From: Edaphobacter aggregans DSM 19364
GTDB taxonomy: Bacteria; Acidobacteriota; Terriglobia; Terriglobales; Acidobacteriaceae
Length of the DNA: 59,441 nucleotides
Direction: 5' to 3'
Assembly: GCF_000745965.1 (NCBI RefSeq)
Contig: NZ_JQKI01000041.1
Location: forward strand, 1 to 59,441
This document shows, piece by piece, positions 35,559 to 45,350 of the stretch. Below the pieces are notes generated by a model. The model worked only from the letters and a program-made list of their open reading frames with translations. It ran no database searches and was not told where the DNA came from. Position numbers and translations under genes: made by a program. Within the stretch, counting starts at the first letter, position 1. Every line of letters begins with the position of its first letter.

Positions 35559-36125
35559 CTAGGAGTTGAGGGCGGATTCGATGGCGGCGATGACGGCGGG
35601 GTCGTCAGGGGTGATCTCGGGGGAGAAGCGGGCGACGACGTGGCCGTTGCGGTCGATGAGGAACTTCTCGAAGTTCCAGAGGATGCCGGGCTCAGGGTTG
35701 GTGGTGGCTCCGTTGTGGTGGGTGGCGAGGAAGTTGTTGAGGTTGTCGCGGAAGCCGGGGCGCGAGTCGCCGATGGCCTTGGGCTGCGCGGCGATCAGGG
35801 CCTGGTAGAGCGCGTGGGTTTCGGGGCCTGTGACTGCGATCTTCGAGAAGAGAGGGAAGTCGACGGAGTAGGTTCCGGTGCAGAACTTGTAGATCTCCTG
35901 GTTGGTGCCGGGCTCCTGGGCTCCGAAGTCGTTGGCGGGGAATGCGCAGACGACGAGGCCGCGGTCCTTGAAGCGCGAATAGATCTTCTCGAGGGCTTCG
36001 TACTGTGGAGTGAGGCCGCACTTGGAGGCGACGTTGACGATGAGCAGGACGTGACCGCGGTAGTCGTTGAGGGACGCGGGCTCGCCGGTGATGCGCTGGA
36101 CGGGAATGTCGTAGAGATTCGCCAT
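35559..36125 (-). CDS. Glutathione peroxidase family protein
   Basis: 188 residues. Cys36 in NVASKCGLTPQY is the peroxidatic Cys, with the Gln of NDFGAQEP and the Trp of LWNFEKFLIDRNG completing the triad. A second Cys in KFCTGTYSV lies where thioredoxin-dependent relatives keep their resolving residue. It reduces hydroperoxides in the cytoplasm. Confidence 0.9.
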   Translation of the reverse strand: MANLYDIPVQRITGEPASLNDYRGHVLLIVNVASKCGLTPQYEALEKIYSRFKDRGLVVCAFPANDFGAQEPGTNQEIYKFCTGTYSVDFPLFSKIAVTGPETHALYQALIAAQPKAIGDSRPGFRDNLNNFLATHHNGATTNPEPGILWNFEKFLIDRNGHVVARFSPEITPDDPAVIAAIESALNS

Positions 36126-36230
36126 GCAGTGAGTGTATCGCTATGGGTTCGGTCTCGGTATTCGTACGGGTGCGATGGGGATATTTTTGCGGAGTCGCGG
36201 TCGCAAGTGGAAGTAAGATCGAAGACAAAT

Positions 36231-38099
36231 ATGTCATTTACGGATGTTCTTTTTGGAAGGCCACTTGCGACGAGCGAGGAACGTGCCGAGCATATCGGCG
36301 TAGCTGCGGGAATTCCGATCTTTGGGCTGGACGCTCTGACGAGCGCGGCGTACGGGCCTGAGGCGGCGATGACGCTTCTGATCCCGATGGGGATCGTGGG
36401 ACTGGACTATATCGTTCCGGTGATTACGGCGATCCTGACGCTGCTGGTGATTGTGTACTTCAGCTACCGGCAGACGATTGCGGCGTATCCGAGTGGCGGC
36501 GGCAGCTACACGGTGGCGACGGAGAACCTGGGTGAGGGCGCGGGGCTGCTGGCGGCTGCGGCGCTGATGATCGACTACATCCTGACGGCTGCGGTGGGGA
36601 TCTCGGCGGGCGTGACGGCGCTGACCTCAGCGGTGCCGGATCTGCATCGTCATAGGCTGGCGATCTGCCTGGTGATTCTGGCGATTCTTGCTGTGATCAA
36701 TCTGCGCGGCGTGAAGGACACGGGCGCGGCGTTCATTATTCCGACGTTTCTGTTTGTGGGCACGCTGCTGGCGGTGATCGGCGTGGGCACGTATCGGGTG
36801 TGGGCCAGCGGAGGGCACCCGATACCGCTGGCGCCTCCGCCTCCGCCGGGGCCAGTGCTGGTGCGATACCTGAGCATATGGCTGCTGCTGAAGACGTTTG
36901 CCAGCGGCTGCGCGGCGATGACGGGCGTTGAGGCGGTGTCGAACGGCGTGATGGCGTTTGAGGAGCCGCGAGCGAAGAGGGCGCAGCGGACTCTGACGAT
37001 CATCGTGGTGACGCTGATTGTGCTGCTGTTCGGGATCACGTGGCTGTCGAAGGCCTACGGGATTACGGCGATGGAGCCGGAGGCGCACAACTACCAGAGC
37101 GTGCTGAGCATTCTGACGACGGCGGTCTTCGGGCGCGGGTGGGTGTACTTCCTGACGATGGGCAGCGTGCTGCTGGCGCTGTCGCTGAGCGCGAATACGG
37201 CGTTTGCGGACTTTCCGCGGCTGGCGCGTGCGATCTCGGTGCACGATTACCTGCCGCATGTGTTTACGATTCGCGGGCGGCGGTTGCTGTACTCGCATGG
37301 CGTGTATGCGCTGACGGGGTTTACGGCGCTGATCCTGATTCTCTTCGGCGGCGTGACGGACAAACTGATTCCGCTTTATGCGATCGGAGCGTTTCTCGCG
37401 TTTACGCTGTCGCAGGCAGGCATGGTGGTGCACTGGCTGAAGATGGATAAGCATCCGGGCCGGATGTGGCATATGTTCGTGAACGGCTTTGGTGCGGTGG
37501 CGACGGGCATCACGCTGATCGTGGTGCTGATTGCGAAGTTCAGGGCAGGGGCCTGGGTGACGGCTCTTCTGATTCCGACGATGATCGTGCTTATGATGGT
37601 GGTCAAGCGCCACTACACGCGGGTGAAGCGGGAGATGAAGGACATGACTCCGTTGAGCCTGACGAATCTGGAGCAGCCGCTGGTAGTGATCCCGATGGCG
37701 CGGTGGGACCGGATCGCGGAGAAGGCACTCCGATTTGGGCTGCTCATGTCGAAGGAGTTGAAGGTAGTGCACGTTCACTCGGACGACGAGCCGGCGGGGT
37801 TGGAGCAGGAGTGGGAGGACAAGATCGTAGCTCCTCTGAAGAAGGAGGGTCTGCCGGTACCTGAGCTGGTGACGATCTCTTCGACGTATCGCTTCATCAT
37901 TAACCCGCTGATGGACTACATCCTGGAGCTGGAGCAGAGCAATCCGGGCAGAAAGGTGGCAGTGTTGCTGCCGGAGCTGGTGGTGCGGCACTGGTGGGAG
38001 AACGCGCTGCACAATCAGCGCGTGCAGCTGCTGAAGCTGCTGCTGCTGGTGAAGGGGAACCAGCGGATCGTGGTGGTGAACATTCCGTGGTATCTGTGA
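36231..38099 (+). CDS. KimA-like potassium:proton symporter (APC/KUP superfamily)
   Basis: 622 residues from the ATG at 36231; the frame is open far upstream but only this start gives the usual FLIGKP-like N-terminus (FTDVLFGRPLA). About 12 TM segments; LDALTSAAYG, SYRQTIAAYPSGGGSYTVA and FASGCAAMTGVEAVSNG line up by eye with Bacillus KimA. The C-terminal ~140 residues form a cytoplasmic USP-like domain (VVIPMARWDRIAEKAL ... VVVNIPWYL), as in KimA. High-affinity K+ uptake is inferred. The ~105-base gap to the gpx gene is too short for a ydaO riboswitch. Converges on the amylase gene with 4 bases between stops. Confidence 0.75.
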   Translation: MSFTDVLFGRPLATSEERAEHIGVAAGIPIFGLDALTSAAYGPEAAMTLLIPMGIVGLDYIVPVITAILTLLVIVYFSYRQTIAAYPSGGGSYTVATENLGEGAGLLAAAALMIDYILTAAVGISAGVTALTSAVPDLHRHRLAICLVILAILAVINLRGVKDTGAAFIIPTFLFVGTLLAVIGVGTYRVWASGGHPIPLAPPPPPGPVLVRYLSIWLLLKTFASGCAAMTGVEAVSNGVMAFEEPRAKRAQRTLTIIVVTLIVLLFGITWLSKAYGITAMEPEAHNYQSVLSILTTAVFGRGWVYFLTMGSVLLALSLSANTAFADFPRLARAISVHDYLPHVFTIRGRRLLYSHGVYALTGFTALILILFGGVTDKLIPLYAIGAFLAFTLSQAGMVVHWLKMDKHPGRMWHMFVNGFGAVATGITLIVVLIAKFRAGAWVTALLIPTMIVLMMVVKRHYTRVKREMKDMTPLSLTNLEQPLVVIPMARWDRIAEKALRFGLLMSKELKVVHVHSDDEPAGLEQEWEDKIVAPLKKEGLPVPELVTISSTYRFIINPLMDYILELEQSNPGRKVAVLLPELVVRHWWENALHNQRVQLLKLLLLVKGNQRIVVVNIPWYL

Positions 38100-38103
38100 T
38101 GCG

Positions 38104-39639
38104 CTAGAAGGGTGGCTTCTGTTTGCTGGCCTGTTTGTACTTCGGGACAGGGAAGGCGGCGTGGTGCGGTGCGGTGACGACGGGCGGATTTCCCGGCAGT
38201 GCGATCCAGACTCGCCAGCCTGAGCCTGCGGCGTACTCGCGGTAGTTCTGGAAGCCGGAGTCGGAGGGCTGCCATCTGGTGTCGTCGCCGCCTACGCGGA
38301 CGTAAAGGTCGCCGTGGGTTCCGTGGACACGGGCGGCGTAGACGCCTGCCTGGCGCGCGTTGTCCTGAAGGTCGGCGGCGCTGCCGGAGTTCACGCCTGC
38401 GACCTTGCGCGCGTTGATGAGGGCTTTGATTCGGCTCTGGAGGTCCGGGCCCCACTCGAAGAAGTGCTTCCAGTAGACGCAGGGGATGCCGGGGTGGGTG
38501 AGGATGAAGGCGTAAGCCTGCTCGACCTGCCAGTTGTTGGCGAAGTTGTCGGACTGGTGGTCGAACTGTGGCGTGCCGTCTTCGTTGGTGCGGAAGCCGG
38601 TGTCGTGGTTTTCAACGAAGGTGACGGCGCGCTGCTTCCAGGGGAGGCCGTCGGTGGTGTCGCCGACGAGGCCGATGCCGTTGCCGAAGCCGTAGAGCGC
38701 GGTGTAGTTGCTGCTATCGATGGACTTGAGGGAGAACTGGGTCTGGAAGTCGAAGACGTCGCTGGAGGTGCGGAGATGGTCGCCGGCGGTGGGAGTGGAG
38801 TTGGTTGCGGTGGCCCATATCCAGCCGCGCTCCTCGCCTTGTTTGTCCCAGTCGTACTCGCCGACGGAGAAGGTGGGGTGGGTGACACTGTTGTACTGGG
38901 CGATCCACTGCGCGCCGTAGCCGTGGACCATGTCGTAGCGCCAGCCGCGGTAGCCGAGAGACTGGAGCGCGAGCAGGTAGCGGACGATGTCGCGGCGGAC
39001 GCGGATGTCGGTCTGGGCGATGTCGCGGAAGGAGGGATAGCGGTAGGTTCCGTCGGGACGGTAGGAGACGGTCTCTTCGCATTTGCCGCGTTGATCGACG
39101 GGTGTGGTGGTAATGCCGGAGATGGCGTTGGAGAAGGCTTCATCGTCGGCACAGATGGCCCATAGTCCCCAGGCCGGATTCTGGAAGTCGGCCCAGCCGC
39201 TGGTGCCGTCGCGGTGGTTGATGACGATGTCGGCGATGGGTTCGACGCCGTTCTGAAGGAGGGCGGCGAGCGCGGCCTGTTGCTGCTTGCGGCTGCCGTA
39301 GGCGTTGTCGAGGACGAAGAGCTGTTTGGGGTTGTAGCCGACGCTGAAGTTGCCGGCGTACTCGGGTGGGGGAAGCCAGATGAGGTCGAAGTTGGCTGCG
39401 GCGATGGCGGCGGCATCGGACTTGACGATGTCGTACCAGGGCTTTGTGCCCTTGTCGGGGAACTTGTCTGGATGTCCGAAGCGGGAGGACTCCCAGTAGA
39501 AGCCCTGTAGCATGACCCGGTCGTCGTCGAAGCCGGATTGTGCCTGGGATGATTGAGTAGTAAGAAGTACGCAGCAGAGAAGGAATGCTACCAGGGGCAG
39601 ACGAAGGGCGCGCTTCCCTGAATCCAGAGGCGTGTGCAT
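38104..39639 (-). CDS. Secreted alpha-amylase (GH13)
   Basis: 511 residues with a signal peptide (LVAFLLCCVLLTTQSSQAQ). Catalytic residues are Asp236 (GWRYDMVHGY), Glu261 (SVGEYDW) and Asp346 (VENHDTG). MLQGFYWESSRFG and YNPKQLFVLDNAYGS give a layout similar to plant-type and some bacterial GH13 amylases. It should cut extracellular starch-like glucans, whose products could feed the trehalose enzymes elsewhere in the window. Confidence 0.9.
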   Translation of the reverse strand: MHTPLDSGKRALRLPLVAFLLCCVLLTTQSSQAQSGFDDDRVMLQGFYWESSRFGHPDKFPDKGTKPWYDIVKSDAAAIAAANFDLIWLPPPEYAGNFSVGYNPKQLFVLDNAYGSRKQQQAALAALLQNGVEPIADIVINHRDGTSGWADFQNPAWGLWAICADDEAFSNAISGITTTPVDQRGKCEETVSYRPDGTYRYPSFRDIAQTDIRVRRDIVRYLLALQSLGYRGWRYDMVHGYGAQWIAQYNSVTHPTFSVGEYDWDKQGEERGWIWATATNSTPTAGDHLRTSSDVFDFQTQFSLKSIDSSNYTALYGFGNGIGLVGDTTDGLPWKQRAVTFVENHDTGFRTNEDGTPQFDHQSDNFANNWQVEQAYAFILTHPGIPCVYWKHFFEWGPDLQSRIKALINARKVAGVNSGSAADLQDNARQAGVYAARVHGTHGDLYVRVGGDDTRWQPSDSGFQNYREYAAGSGWRVWIALPGNPPVVTAPHHAAFPVPKYKQASKQKPPF

Positions 39640-39659
39640 GATGGTGCTCCACGTGTGGT

Positions 39660-39842
39660 ATGGATGATCGGGACTACCTGGGCCTGAGATGTCTTTGCGT
39701 AATTGTTGCGGCTACTGGCACATTTTACATTGTTTGGAGCGTCTCAATGCGAGATTTGATTGGGCCAGCTCATCTGATCGTTCTTTTTGGGGTTCTTCTA
39801 ATATTCGCAGTTGTCATTGTTCCGTATTGGCAGATCTTTTAA
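39660..39842 (+). CDS. Small membrane protein, hypothetical
   Basis: 60 residues with two hydrophobic stretches (CLCVIVAATGTFYIVW and HLIVLFGVLLIFAVVIVPY). No good ribosome binding site and no recognised family; the membrane-like pattern is the only support. It starts 20 bases from the divergent amylase gene. The 170 bases behind it show nothing. Confidence 0.35.
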   Translation: MDDRDYLGLRCLCVIVAATGTFYIVWSVSMRDLIGPAHLIVLFGVLLIFAVVIVPYWQIF

Positions 39843-40012
39843 GAAAGCAGGCTTTCCTGGGTCACTCGGACTTCAATGATCGTGCCATTTAGCCAATCTG
39901 GTTGTGGGTTACGTTGTGGCGTTCTCGCGCTGAAAACCGTGCCGGAACCAGGCGTCTACGCACCACCCTATCCCACGAACCAGTCTCCTATGGTCTAGCC
40001 AGAGAATCGCAA

Positions 40013-41197
40013 TCAAGCGATGCTGTGAGCCTCTGACTTGTTGTACGTGGGCGAAAGCTCGCGCAGGTGCGCGACGGCGGCGGGGATGAGCTTCAGAGCT
40101 TCGTCTACTTCTTCTTCGGTGGTGAGCTTGGAGAGGGAGAAGCGGATGGTGGCGCGGGCGCGTGCGGCGGAGAGCCCCATGGCGGTGAGGACGTGCGAGG
40201 GCTCGGAGGCGCCGGACTGGCAGGCGCTGCCTCCGCTGACGGAGAGGCCCTTGAGGTCGAGCGCGATGAGCAGAGCCTCGGCCTCGACGTGGTCGAAGTA
40301 GATGCTGCTGGTGTTGCAGACGCGCGGGGCGCCGGCGCCGTTGACGCCGGTCTCGTCGATCTGGGCGGCGATGCCTTGTTCGAGGCGGTCGCGGAGAGCG
40401 GCGAGCTTGGCGGGGCCTTCGGACTTGATCCAGTCGGCCGAGATATCTGTGGCCTTGCCGAGGCCGACGATGCCAGGGACGTTCTCGGTGCCGGCGCGGC
40501 GCTGGCGCTCGTGCGCGCCGCCGTGGAACATGGGCGAGAGACGCACGCTGCGGCGAACGTAGAGGACTCCGATGCCCTTGGGGGCGTAGATCTTGTGGCC
40601 GGAGAGGGTGAGGAGATCGACGTCCTTGAGGAAGCCGTGGGGGCTGACGTCGAGAGGAAGCTTGCCGCCGGCCTGGACGGCGTCGGTGTGGAAGAGGGAG
40701 CCGCCGGCGTGAGCGATTCCGGCGAGCGCGTCGATGGGCTGGATGACGCCGGTCTCGTTGTTGGCGTACATGATGCTGACGAGGCGGGTGTTGGGCTGGA
40801 GCGCGGCGAGAAGAGTGGTGGGCTCGATGATGCCTTGCGGTGTGACGGGCAGGAAGGTGACCTCGACGCCGCGCGAGGCGAGTGCCTGGGCGGCGTGGAG
40901 GACGGCGTGGTGCTCGATGGCGGTGGTGATGAGGTGGTCGCCGGGGGCGAGGACGCCGAAGAGGGCGAGGTTGTCGCTCTCGGTGCCGCCGGAGGTGAAG
41001 ACGACCTCGGCGGGGCGGCAGTGCAGCAGGCGGGCGATGGACTCGCGGGCGTGGTCGACGGCGGCGCGCGCGTGCTGGCCCTGCTGGTGGATGGAGCTGG
41101 CGTTGCCGTAGTGCTCGAGGTAGAAGGGACGCATGGCCTCGAAGACCTCAGGGAGGAGAGGCGTGGTGGCGTTGGCGTCCATGTAGATGCGGTGCAT
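40013..41197 (-). CDS. Cysteine desulfurase (NifS/IscS family)
   Basis: 394 residues. YMDANATTPLLPEV at the N-terminus, TSGGTESDNLAL and the PLP-binding Lys in TLSGHKIYAPKG are diagnostic. The persulfide-forming Cys lies in SGGSACQSGASEPSHVL, a loop of the NifS/IscS (group I) type. It mobilises sulfur from cysteine for Fe-S clusters or tRNA thiolation. No iscU, iscA or other Fe-S genes are adjacent, so the partner is unknown. Confidence 0.92.
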   Translation of the reverse strand: MHRIYMDANATTPLLPEVFEAMRPFYLEHYGNASSIHQQGQHARAAVDHARESIARLLHCRPAEVVFTSGGTESDNLALFGVLAPGDHLITTAIEHHAVLHAAQALASRGVEVTFLPVTPQGIIEPTTLLAALQPNTRLVSIMYANNETGVIQPIDALAGIAHAGGSLFHTDAVQAGGKLPLDVSPHGFLKDVDLLTLSGHKIYAPKGIGVLYVRRSVRLSPMFHGGAHERQRRAGTENVPGIVGLGKATDISADWIKSEGPAKLAALRDRLEQGIAAQIDETGVNGAGAPRVCNTSSIYFDHVEAEALLIALDLKGLSVSGGSACQSGASEPSHVLTAMGLSAARARATIRFSLSKLTTEEEVDEALKLIPAAVAHLRELSPTYNKSEAHSIA

Positions 41198-41333
41198 GGA
41201 TCTATTTTACTTCGCGCTGATGAAAAGAGGCGTTTTCGGGACGAATGCCGTAGAGAGAGGATGGCGGTTCTGGTAGGCTGGGCGCGGTTTCTGCGGGGAA
41301 GCTGACCGCACATCTAATGGAACGGAGAACGAG

Positions 41334-41945
41334 ATGATGATCAAGCAGATGGTTATGGCGATGGCCCTGGCGGCCTGTTGCGCAACGGGAATGCAGGCAC
41401 AGATGGGAGGAACTCCGAAGGCTACACCGACGATGGTGGATCCAGCGAAGAGCTTCGATTCGACGCTGAGTCTCCTTGAAAAGGAGTTCATGGGTGTTGC
41501 CAAGGCGATGCCGGCGGAGAAGTATAACTTCGCGCCGAGCGCGGCAATCTTTGCGGAGTCGCAGAAGACGGATTTCCTGTCGCCGGACAATAAGGGTGTC
41601 AGCACGTTTGCGGGGATGGTAAAGCATGTGGCGCAGGCGAACTATTTCTTTGCCGGCATGGTCGGCGGGATGAAGCCGGATGTGGACGTCAAGGCGATTG
41701 CCGACTTGAAGGATAAGGACCAGATCGTGGCGGCGGCTCAGGCCTCCTTCGACTTTGCGCATAAGGCGATGGCGACGCTGACGACGCAAAACGCATTTGA
41801 GAGCGTAACGTTCAAGCCGTTTGGGGCAGATGGAACACGGGCGAGCTTGGCCGGCTTCCTGGTGGCGCATGGGTTCGACCACTTCGGGCATCTCGCGGAG
41901 TATCTGCGGATGAATGGTCTAATTCCGCCGTCGAGCCAGAAGTAA
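41334..41945 (+). CDS. Exported DinB-like protein
   Basis: 203 residues with a signal peptide ([18 protein letters not shown]). The remainder is a four-helix DinB-like fold with His residues at MVKHVAQ and [17 protein letters not shown] that match the usual metal triad. DinB proteins include thiol transferases and hydrolases; the function here is unknown. Confidence 0.75.
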   Translation: MMIKQMVMAMALAACCATGMQAQMGGTPKATPTMVDPAKSFDSTLSLLEKEFMGVAKAMPAEKYNFAPSAAIFAESQKTDFLSPDNKGVSTFAGMVKHVAQANYFFAGMVGGMKPDVDVKAIADLKDKDQIVAAAQASFDFAHKAMATLTTQNAFESVTFKPFGADGTRASLAGFLVAHGFDHFGHLAEYLRMNGLIPPSSQK

Positions 41946-41962
41946 GTCGTGACTTAAGCAGA

Positions 41963-41985
41963 ACGGGCCGGATATACCGGCCCGT
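41963..41985 (+). terminator. Rho-independent terminator after the DinB gene
   Basis: ACGGGCCGG and CCGGCCCGT form a 9-bp stem around ATATA, followed by TTTTT. It lies between convergent genes. Confidence 0.88.
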
Positions 41986-42006
41986 TTTTGCTGTTCTGAG
42001 AGAGAT

Positions 42007-43140
42007 CTAGCGCTGGGCGATTGGTACGTAGGGCGACGGGTAGGTGGGCCCGACGTATTCGGCGCGCGGGCGGATGAGGCGGTTGTCGTCGTGCTGCTCG
42101 ATGACGTGGGCGGTCCAGCCTGCGATGCGGCTGACGGCGAAGATAGGTGTGAAGAGGTCGATGTCGATGCCAAGCAGGGTGTAGGTGGAGGCGGAGTAGA
42201 AGTCGACGTTGGCGTTGAGCTTCTTTTCTTCCTTGACGAAGAGCTCGATCTTGCGCGACATCTCGAACCATTTGATGTTGCCGGAGGTCTTGCTGAGCAC
42301 TTCGGACATGCGCCGCAGGTGCGTGGCGCGGGGGTCTTCGGTGTGGTAGACGCGGTGGCCGAAGCCGGAGATCTTCTTCTTCTCGGCAAACATCTTGCGG
42401 ACGTGCTCGACGGGATCCTCGCCTGCCTTGTCGATGGCAAAAAGGAGGCGCATCGTCGCTTCGTTGGCTCCGCCGTGCAGCGGGCCCTTGAGTGCGCCGA
42501 TGGCTCCGGTGATGGCGGAGTGAATGTCGGCGAGGGTGGCGGCGATGACGCGCGCGGCGAAGGTGCTGGCGTTCAGCTCGTGGTCGGCGTGAAGGATGAG
42601 GGCGATGTCGAAGGTGCGAACGGCGGTCTCGGAGGGCTTCTTACCGTTGAGCATCCAGAGGAAGTTGGCCGCGTGCGAGAGCGAGGGGTCGGCTTCGACG
42701 ACGGGCTTGCCCTTGCGGATGCGATCGAAGGTGGCGACGATCATCGCGATCTGCGCGGTGAGCCGGTAGGCCTTGCGAACGTTGGCGTCGTGCGAGTTGT
42801 CCTTCTCGTCGGCGTCGTAGAGGCTGAGCATGGAGACTGCGGTGCGCAGAACCTCCATCGGTGAGCCGCTGGCGGGAACGGTGCGGAGCAGTTCGATGAT
42901 CTTGGGGTCGAGCTTGCGGGCCTCGGCGAGCTTGCGGGTGAAGTCGGCGAGCTCGGCGGCGTTGGGCAGCTTGCCGAACCAGAGGAGGTAGGTGGTCTCT
43001 TCGAAGGTGGAGTGCTCGGCGAGCTCGTGGATGTCGATTCCGCGATAGGAGAGGACCCCGGCGTCGCCGTCGATCCAGCAGATTGAGGAGTTGGTGGCGA
43101 CGATGCCTTCCAGGCCCTTGGGTGCGACGGCGGTAGACAT
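42007..43140 (-). CDS. gltA: Citrate synthase
   Basis: 377 residues, the short (type I-like) length. Active-site elements are visible: HADHELNASTF, GPLHGGANE and SGFGHRVYHTEDPR, with the Asp in NVDFYSAS. It condenses acetyl-CoA and oxaloacetate. A 2-methylcitrate synthase is a possible alternative for short enzymes, but no prp genes are nearby. Confidence 0.9.
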   Translation of the reverse strand: MSTAVAPKGLEGIVATNSSICWIDGDAGVLSYRGIDIHELAEHSTFEETTYLLWFGKLPNAAELADFTRKLAEARKLDPKIIELLRTVPASGSPMEVLRTAVSMLSLYDADEKDNSHDANVRKAYRLTAQIAMIVATFDRIRKGKPVVEADPSLSHAANFLWMLNGKKPSETAVRTFDIALILHADHELNASTFAARVIAATLADIHSAITGAIGALKGPLHGGANEATMRLLFAIDKAGEDPVEHVRKMFAEKKKISGFGHRVYHTEDPRATHLRRMSEVLSKTSGNIKWFEMSRKIELFVKEEKKLNANVDFYSASTYTLLGIDIDLFTPIFAVSRIAGWTAHVIEQHDDNRLIRPRAEYVGPTYPSPYVPIAQR

Positions 43141-43249
43141 AATGTGAACTTCTCCAGGCAGAACTAAAGTACATCTGGTTTATAGCGCAGTGGAGAAACG
43201 ATTGTCACGGCAGCCGGGCGAATATCGTCAGCGCTGTGCGAGTTTCTTT

Positions 43250-44335
43250 CTACTGCTGCGGGCGCGGGGGGCGGAGCGGTGAAAACGGAGCGAGATTGAC
43301 CGAAGGCCGTTCGCCTGCAATGAGCTGGGCCATGACGCGGGCCGTCGCCGGGGCCAGCAGAATGCCGTTGCGGAAGTGTCCGGTGGCAACGTAGTGATTG
43401 GTGGATCCGGGGACAGGGCCGAGGAGCGGAAGATTGTCTAGGGTCGAGGGGCGAAGTCCTGCCCAGGTCTCAAGCTCTGGCGCGTCGGCGATGGGAGGAA
43501 GGAGCTGGGAAGCGAGGGCGCGCAGCCGCGCAATATCAGCGGGATAGATGGTCTTGTCGAAGCCGGCACTCTCCACCGTCGCACCAATGATGGCGCGGAC
43601 TGCGGTGGCGTTGTTGGTTCGCGGAACGATGTAGATCTCCGGAGTGCGGAGGACGAGATGAAGCGGCAGCGAGGGCGGAAGGGCGACGGCAAGCATCTGG
43701 CCTTTGCGGGGAGAGACGCGGAGATGCGAGGGAAGGGTTGAGGTGAAGCCCCAGGCGCCGGTGCAGTCGATGAAGCGGGAGGCGTGGAGGACGTCGGCTG
43801 CGGTGTGAATCTCTACCGAGTCGTCGTTTGAGCGAAGGATGCGAATCGGGGTGTGGGTGCGGAGCTCGATGGGGGTGGAGCGGACTGCGGCGAGAAGAGC
43901 GGGGGCTAGCTCTCGGGGATCGAGACTTTGCTCGCTGAGCAGGAGAAAGCGATGGTCTCCGGGTGTGAGGCCGGGCAGCAGGAGGGAGAGAGCCTCCGGG
44001 GCGAGGACGGGAACGTGACGCGCGAGTTCATGATGGCCGGGTGGGAGAGCCTGCAGGGTGGTGCTGGTGTGGAAGGGAACCTGAAGGCCGGAGAGATCGA
44101 AGAGGCGTTCGAGGAAGTCGGGATAGAGAGAGAGGCTGAGTTCGGAGAGCGGAAGCAGCTCGGGAGGATTTTCGGGATCGTGCGCGGCGAGCATTCCGGC
44201 GGCTGCGGTGGAGGCCTCGGCGAGCGGCTCGCCGCGATCGAGGACGGCGACGCGCATTCCGCGCCCGTGAAGTTCGAGAGCGAGCGACAGGCCGACGATG
44301 CCGGCTCCGGCGATGCAGATGTCGGGGTGAGACAT
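43250..44335 (-). CDS. FAD-dependent glycine oxidase-like protein (ThiO family)
   Basis: 361 residues. ICIAGAGIVGLSLALEL is the FAD-binding Rossmann loop, STAAAGMLAAHDPE is typical of ThiO, and the C-terminal WAGLRPSTLDNLPLLG and GHFRNGILLAP close the DAO fold. ThiO oxidises glycine for the thiazole moiety of thiamine. No thi genes surround it, so another amine substrate is possible. Confidence 0.8.
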   Translation of the reverse strand: MSHPDICIAGAGIVGLSLALELHGRGMRVAVLDRGEPLAEASTAAAGMLAAHDPENPPELLPLSELSLSLYPDFLERLFDLSGLQVPFHTSTTLQALPPGHHELARHVPVLAPEALSLLLPGLTPGDHRFLLLSEQSLDPRELAPALLAAVRSTPIELRTHTPIRILRSNDDSVEIHTAADVLHASRFIDCTGAWGFTSTLPSHLRVSPRKGQMLAVALPPSLPLHLVLRTPEIYIVPRTNNATAVRAIIGATVESAGFDKTIYPADIARLRALASQLLPPIADAPELETWAGLRPSTLDNLPLLGPVPGSTNHYVATGHFRNGILLAPATARVMAQLIAGERPSVNLAPFSPLRPPRPQQ

Positions 44336-44459
44336 AAGATCAGTCTAGATGGCTTTCGCCGCGATATAGTCTGATTGTGGCGGTTTCCCCGTTTAGCGGG
44401 CAGGAGTGATGTATCGTTCGGTGGAACGTCCAAACTGAGGCAGTTGTGAGGAGAGAGCG

Positions 44460-45281
44460 ATGAGAGAAGAAGGATACGTAGAAGAACGGTCAGTATCTGG
44501 TGCACTGCTGGCGACGGTGGCAATCTCGCTTCTTGCTGCCTTGGGCGGTCTGGTGTGGTGCTACTCGCTGCAGAAGAGCCTGGGTGTTGCCCAGGTGAAG
44601 CTGACGGCCGCCGACCAGAGGAATGCGGAGCTGAACGAGAAGCTGGAGGCAACCAATGCCCGCCTTCGGGCGACCAGCGCGACTCTGGGCCAGAGCGTGG
44701 GAATGACTCAGAAGCAGATCGAGTTGAAGGCGCAGAGCATCATGGCGCAGCAGAAGGCAGCCCAGGCGAAGCTGGAGGAGGCCCAGGCGGCAACTCAGAA
44801 GCAGATCGGCGCCGTCTCGACCGAGGTCTCGGGCGTGAAGACGGACGTGGGCGGAGTGAAGACGGACGTTGCTGCGACCAAGACCGACCTGGAACAGACA
44901 AAGACGCAGCTGAACCGCGTGATGGGCGATGCGGGCGTGATGAGCGGCCTGATTGCCACGAACCACAGTGAGCTTGAGATACTGAAGCACAAGGGCGACC
45001 GGAACTACTACGAGTTCACGCTGCAGAAGGGGGCTCAGCCGACGCTGCTGTCGACGATCAAGCTGCAGTTGAAGAAGGCCGATCAGAAGCACTCGCGTTA
45101 CACCCTGAATGTGAGCGCGGACGACCGGATGATCGAGAAGAAGGATAAGGGTTTGAATGAGCCGGTGCAGTTTTATTCCGGCAAGGACCCCGCGTTGTTC
45201 GAGCTGGTGGTGAACTCGATCGACAAGAACAAGGTGTCGGGATATCTTTCGACGCCGAAGAACAAGACGGCGACGCAGTAG
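44460..45281 (+). CDS. Single-TM coiled-coil protein, hypothetical
   Basis: 273 residues. One TM helix (ALLATVAISLLAALGGLVW, ~15-33) is followed by a long predicted coiled coil (~40-165) with heptad-like Leu/Ala spacing and repeated VKTDV units. The C-terminal ~105 residues look like a small beta-rich domain (YYEFTLQKGAQPTLLSTIKL). Probably anchored in the inner membrane with the coiled coil outside. I do not recognise the family. Confidence 0.7.
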   Translation: MREEGYVEERSVSGALLATVAISLLAALGGLVWCYSLQKSLGVAQVKLTAADQRNAELNEKLEATNARLRATSATLGQSVGMTQKQIELKAQSIMAQQKAAQAKLEEAQAATQKQIGAVSTEVSGVKTDVGGVKTDVAATKTDLEQTKTQLNRVMGDAGVMSGLIATNHSELEILKHKGDRNYYEFTLQKGAQPTLLSTIKLQLKKADQKHSRYTLNVSADDRMIEKKDKGLNEPVQFYSGKDPALFELVVNSIDKNKVSGYLSTPKNKTATQ

Positions 45282-45304
45282 CGAGGCGTTGGCGCAGACG
45301 CAGA

Positions 45305-45331
45305 ACGGGGGACGCTGATCGCGTCCCCCGT
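45305..45331 (+). terminator. Rho-independent terminator
   Basis: ACGGGGGACGC and GCGTCCCCCGT form an 11-bp stem around TGATC, followed by TTTTT. It ends the coiled-coil gene and also stands just beyond the stop of the microprotein gene on the other strand. Confidence 0.9.
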
Positions 45332-45350
45332 TTTTGCTTTGCCTGTTGGT

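Noticed and set aside
35529..36230. N-terminal extension of the KimA-like protein
   Set aside because: The extension is antisense to the glutathione peroxidase gene and has no transporter sequence; the start at 36231 fits the family.
40067..41305. Long plus-strand frame opposite the cysteine desulfurase
   Set aside because: Composition-driven shadow; the minus strand has the PLP Lys and active-site Cys.
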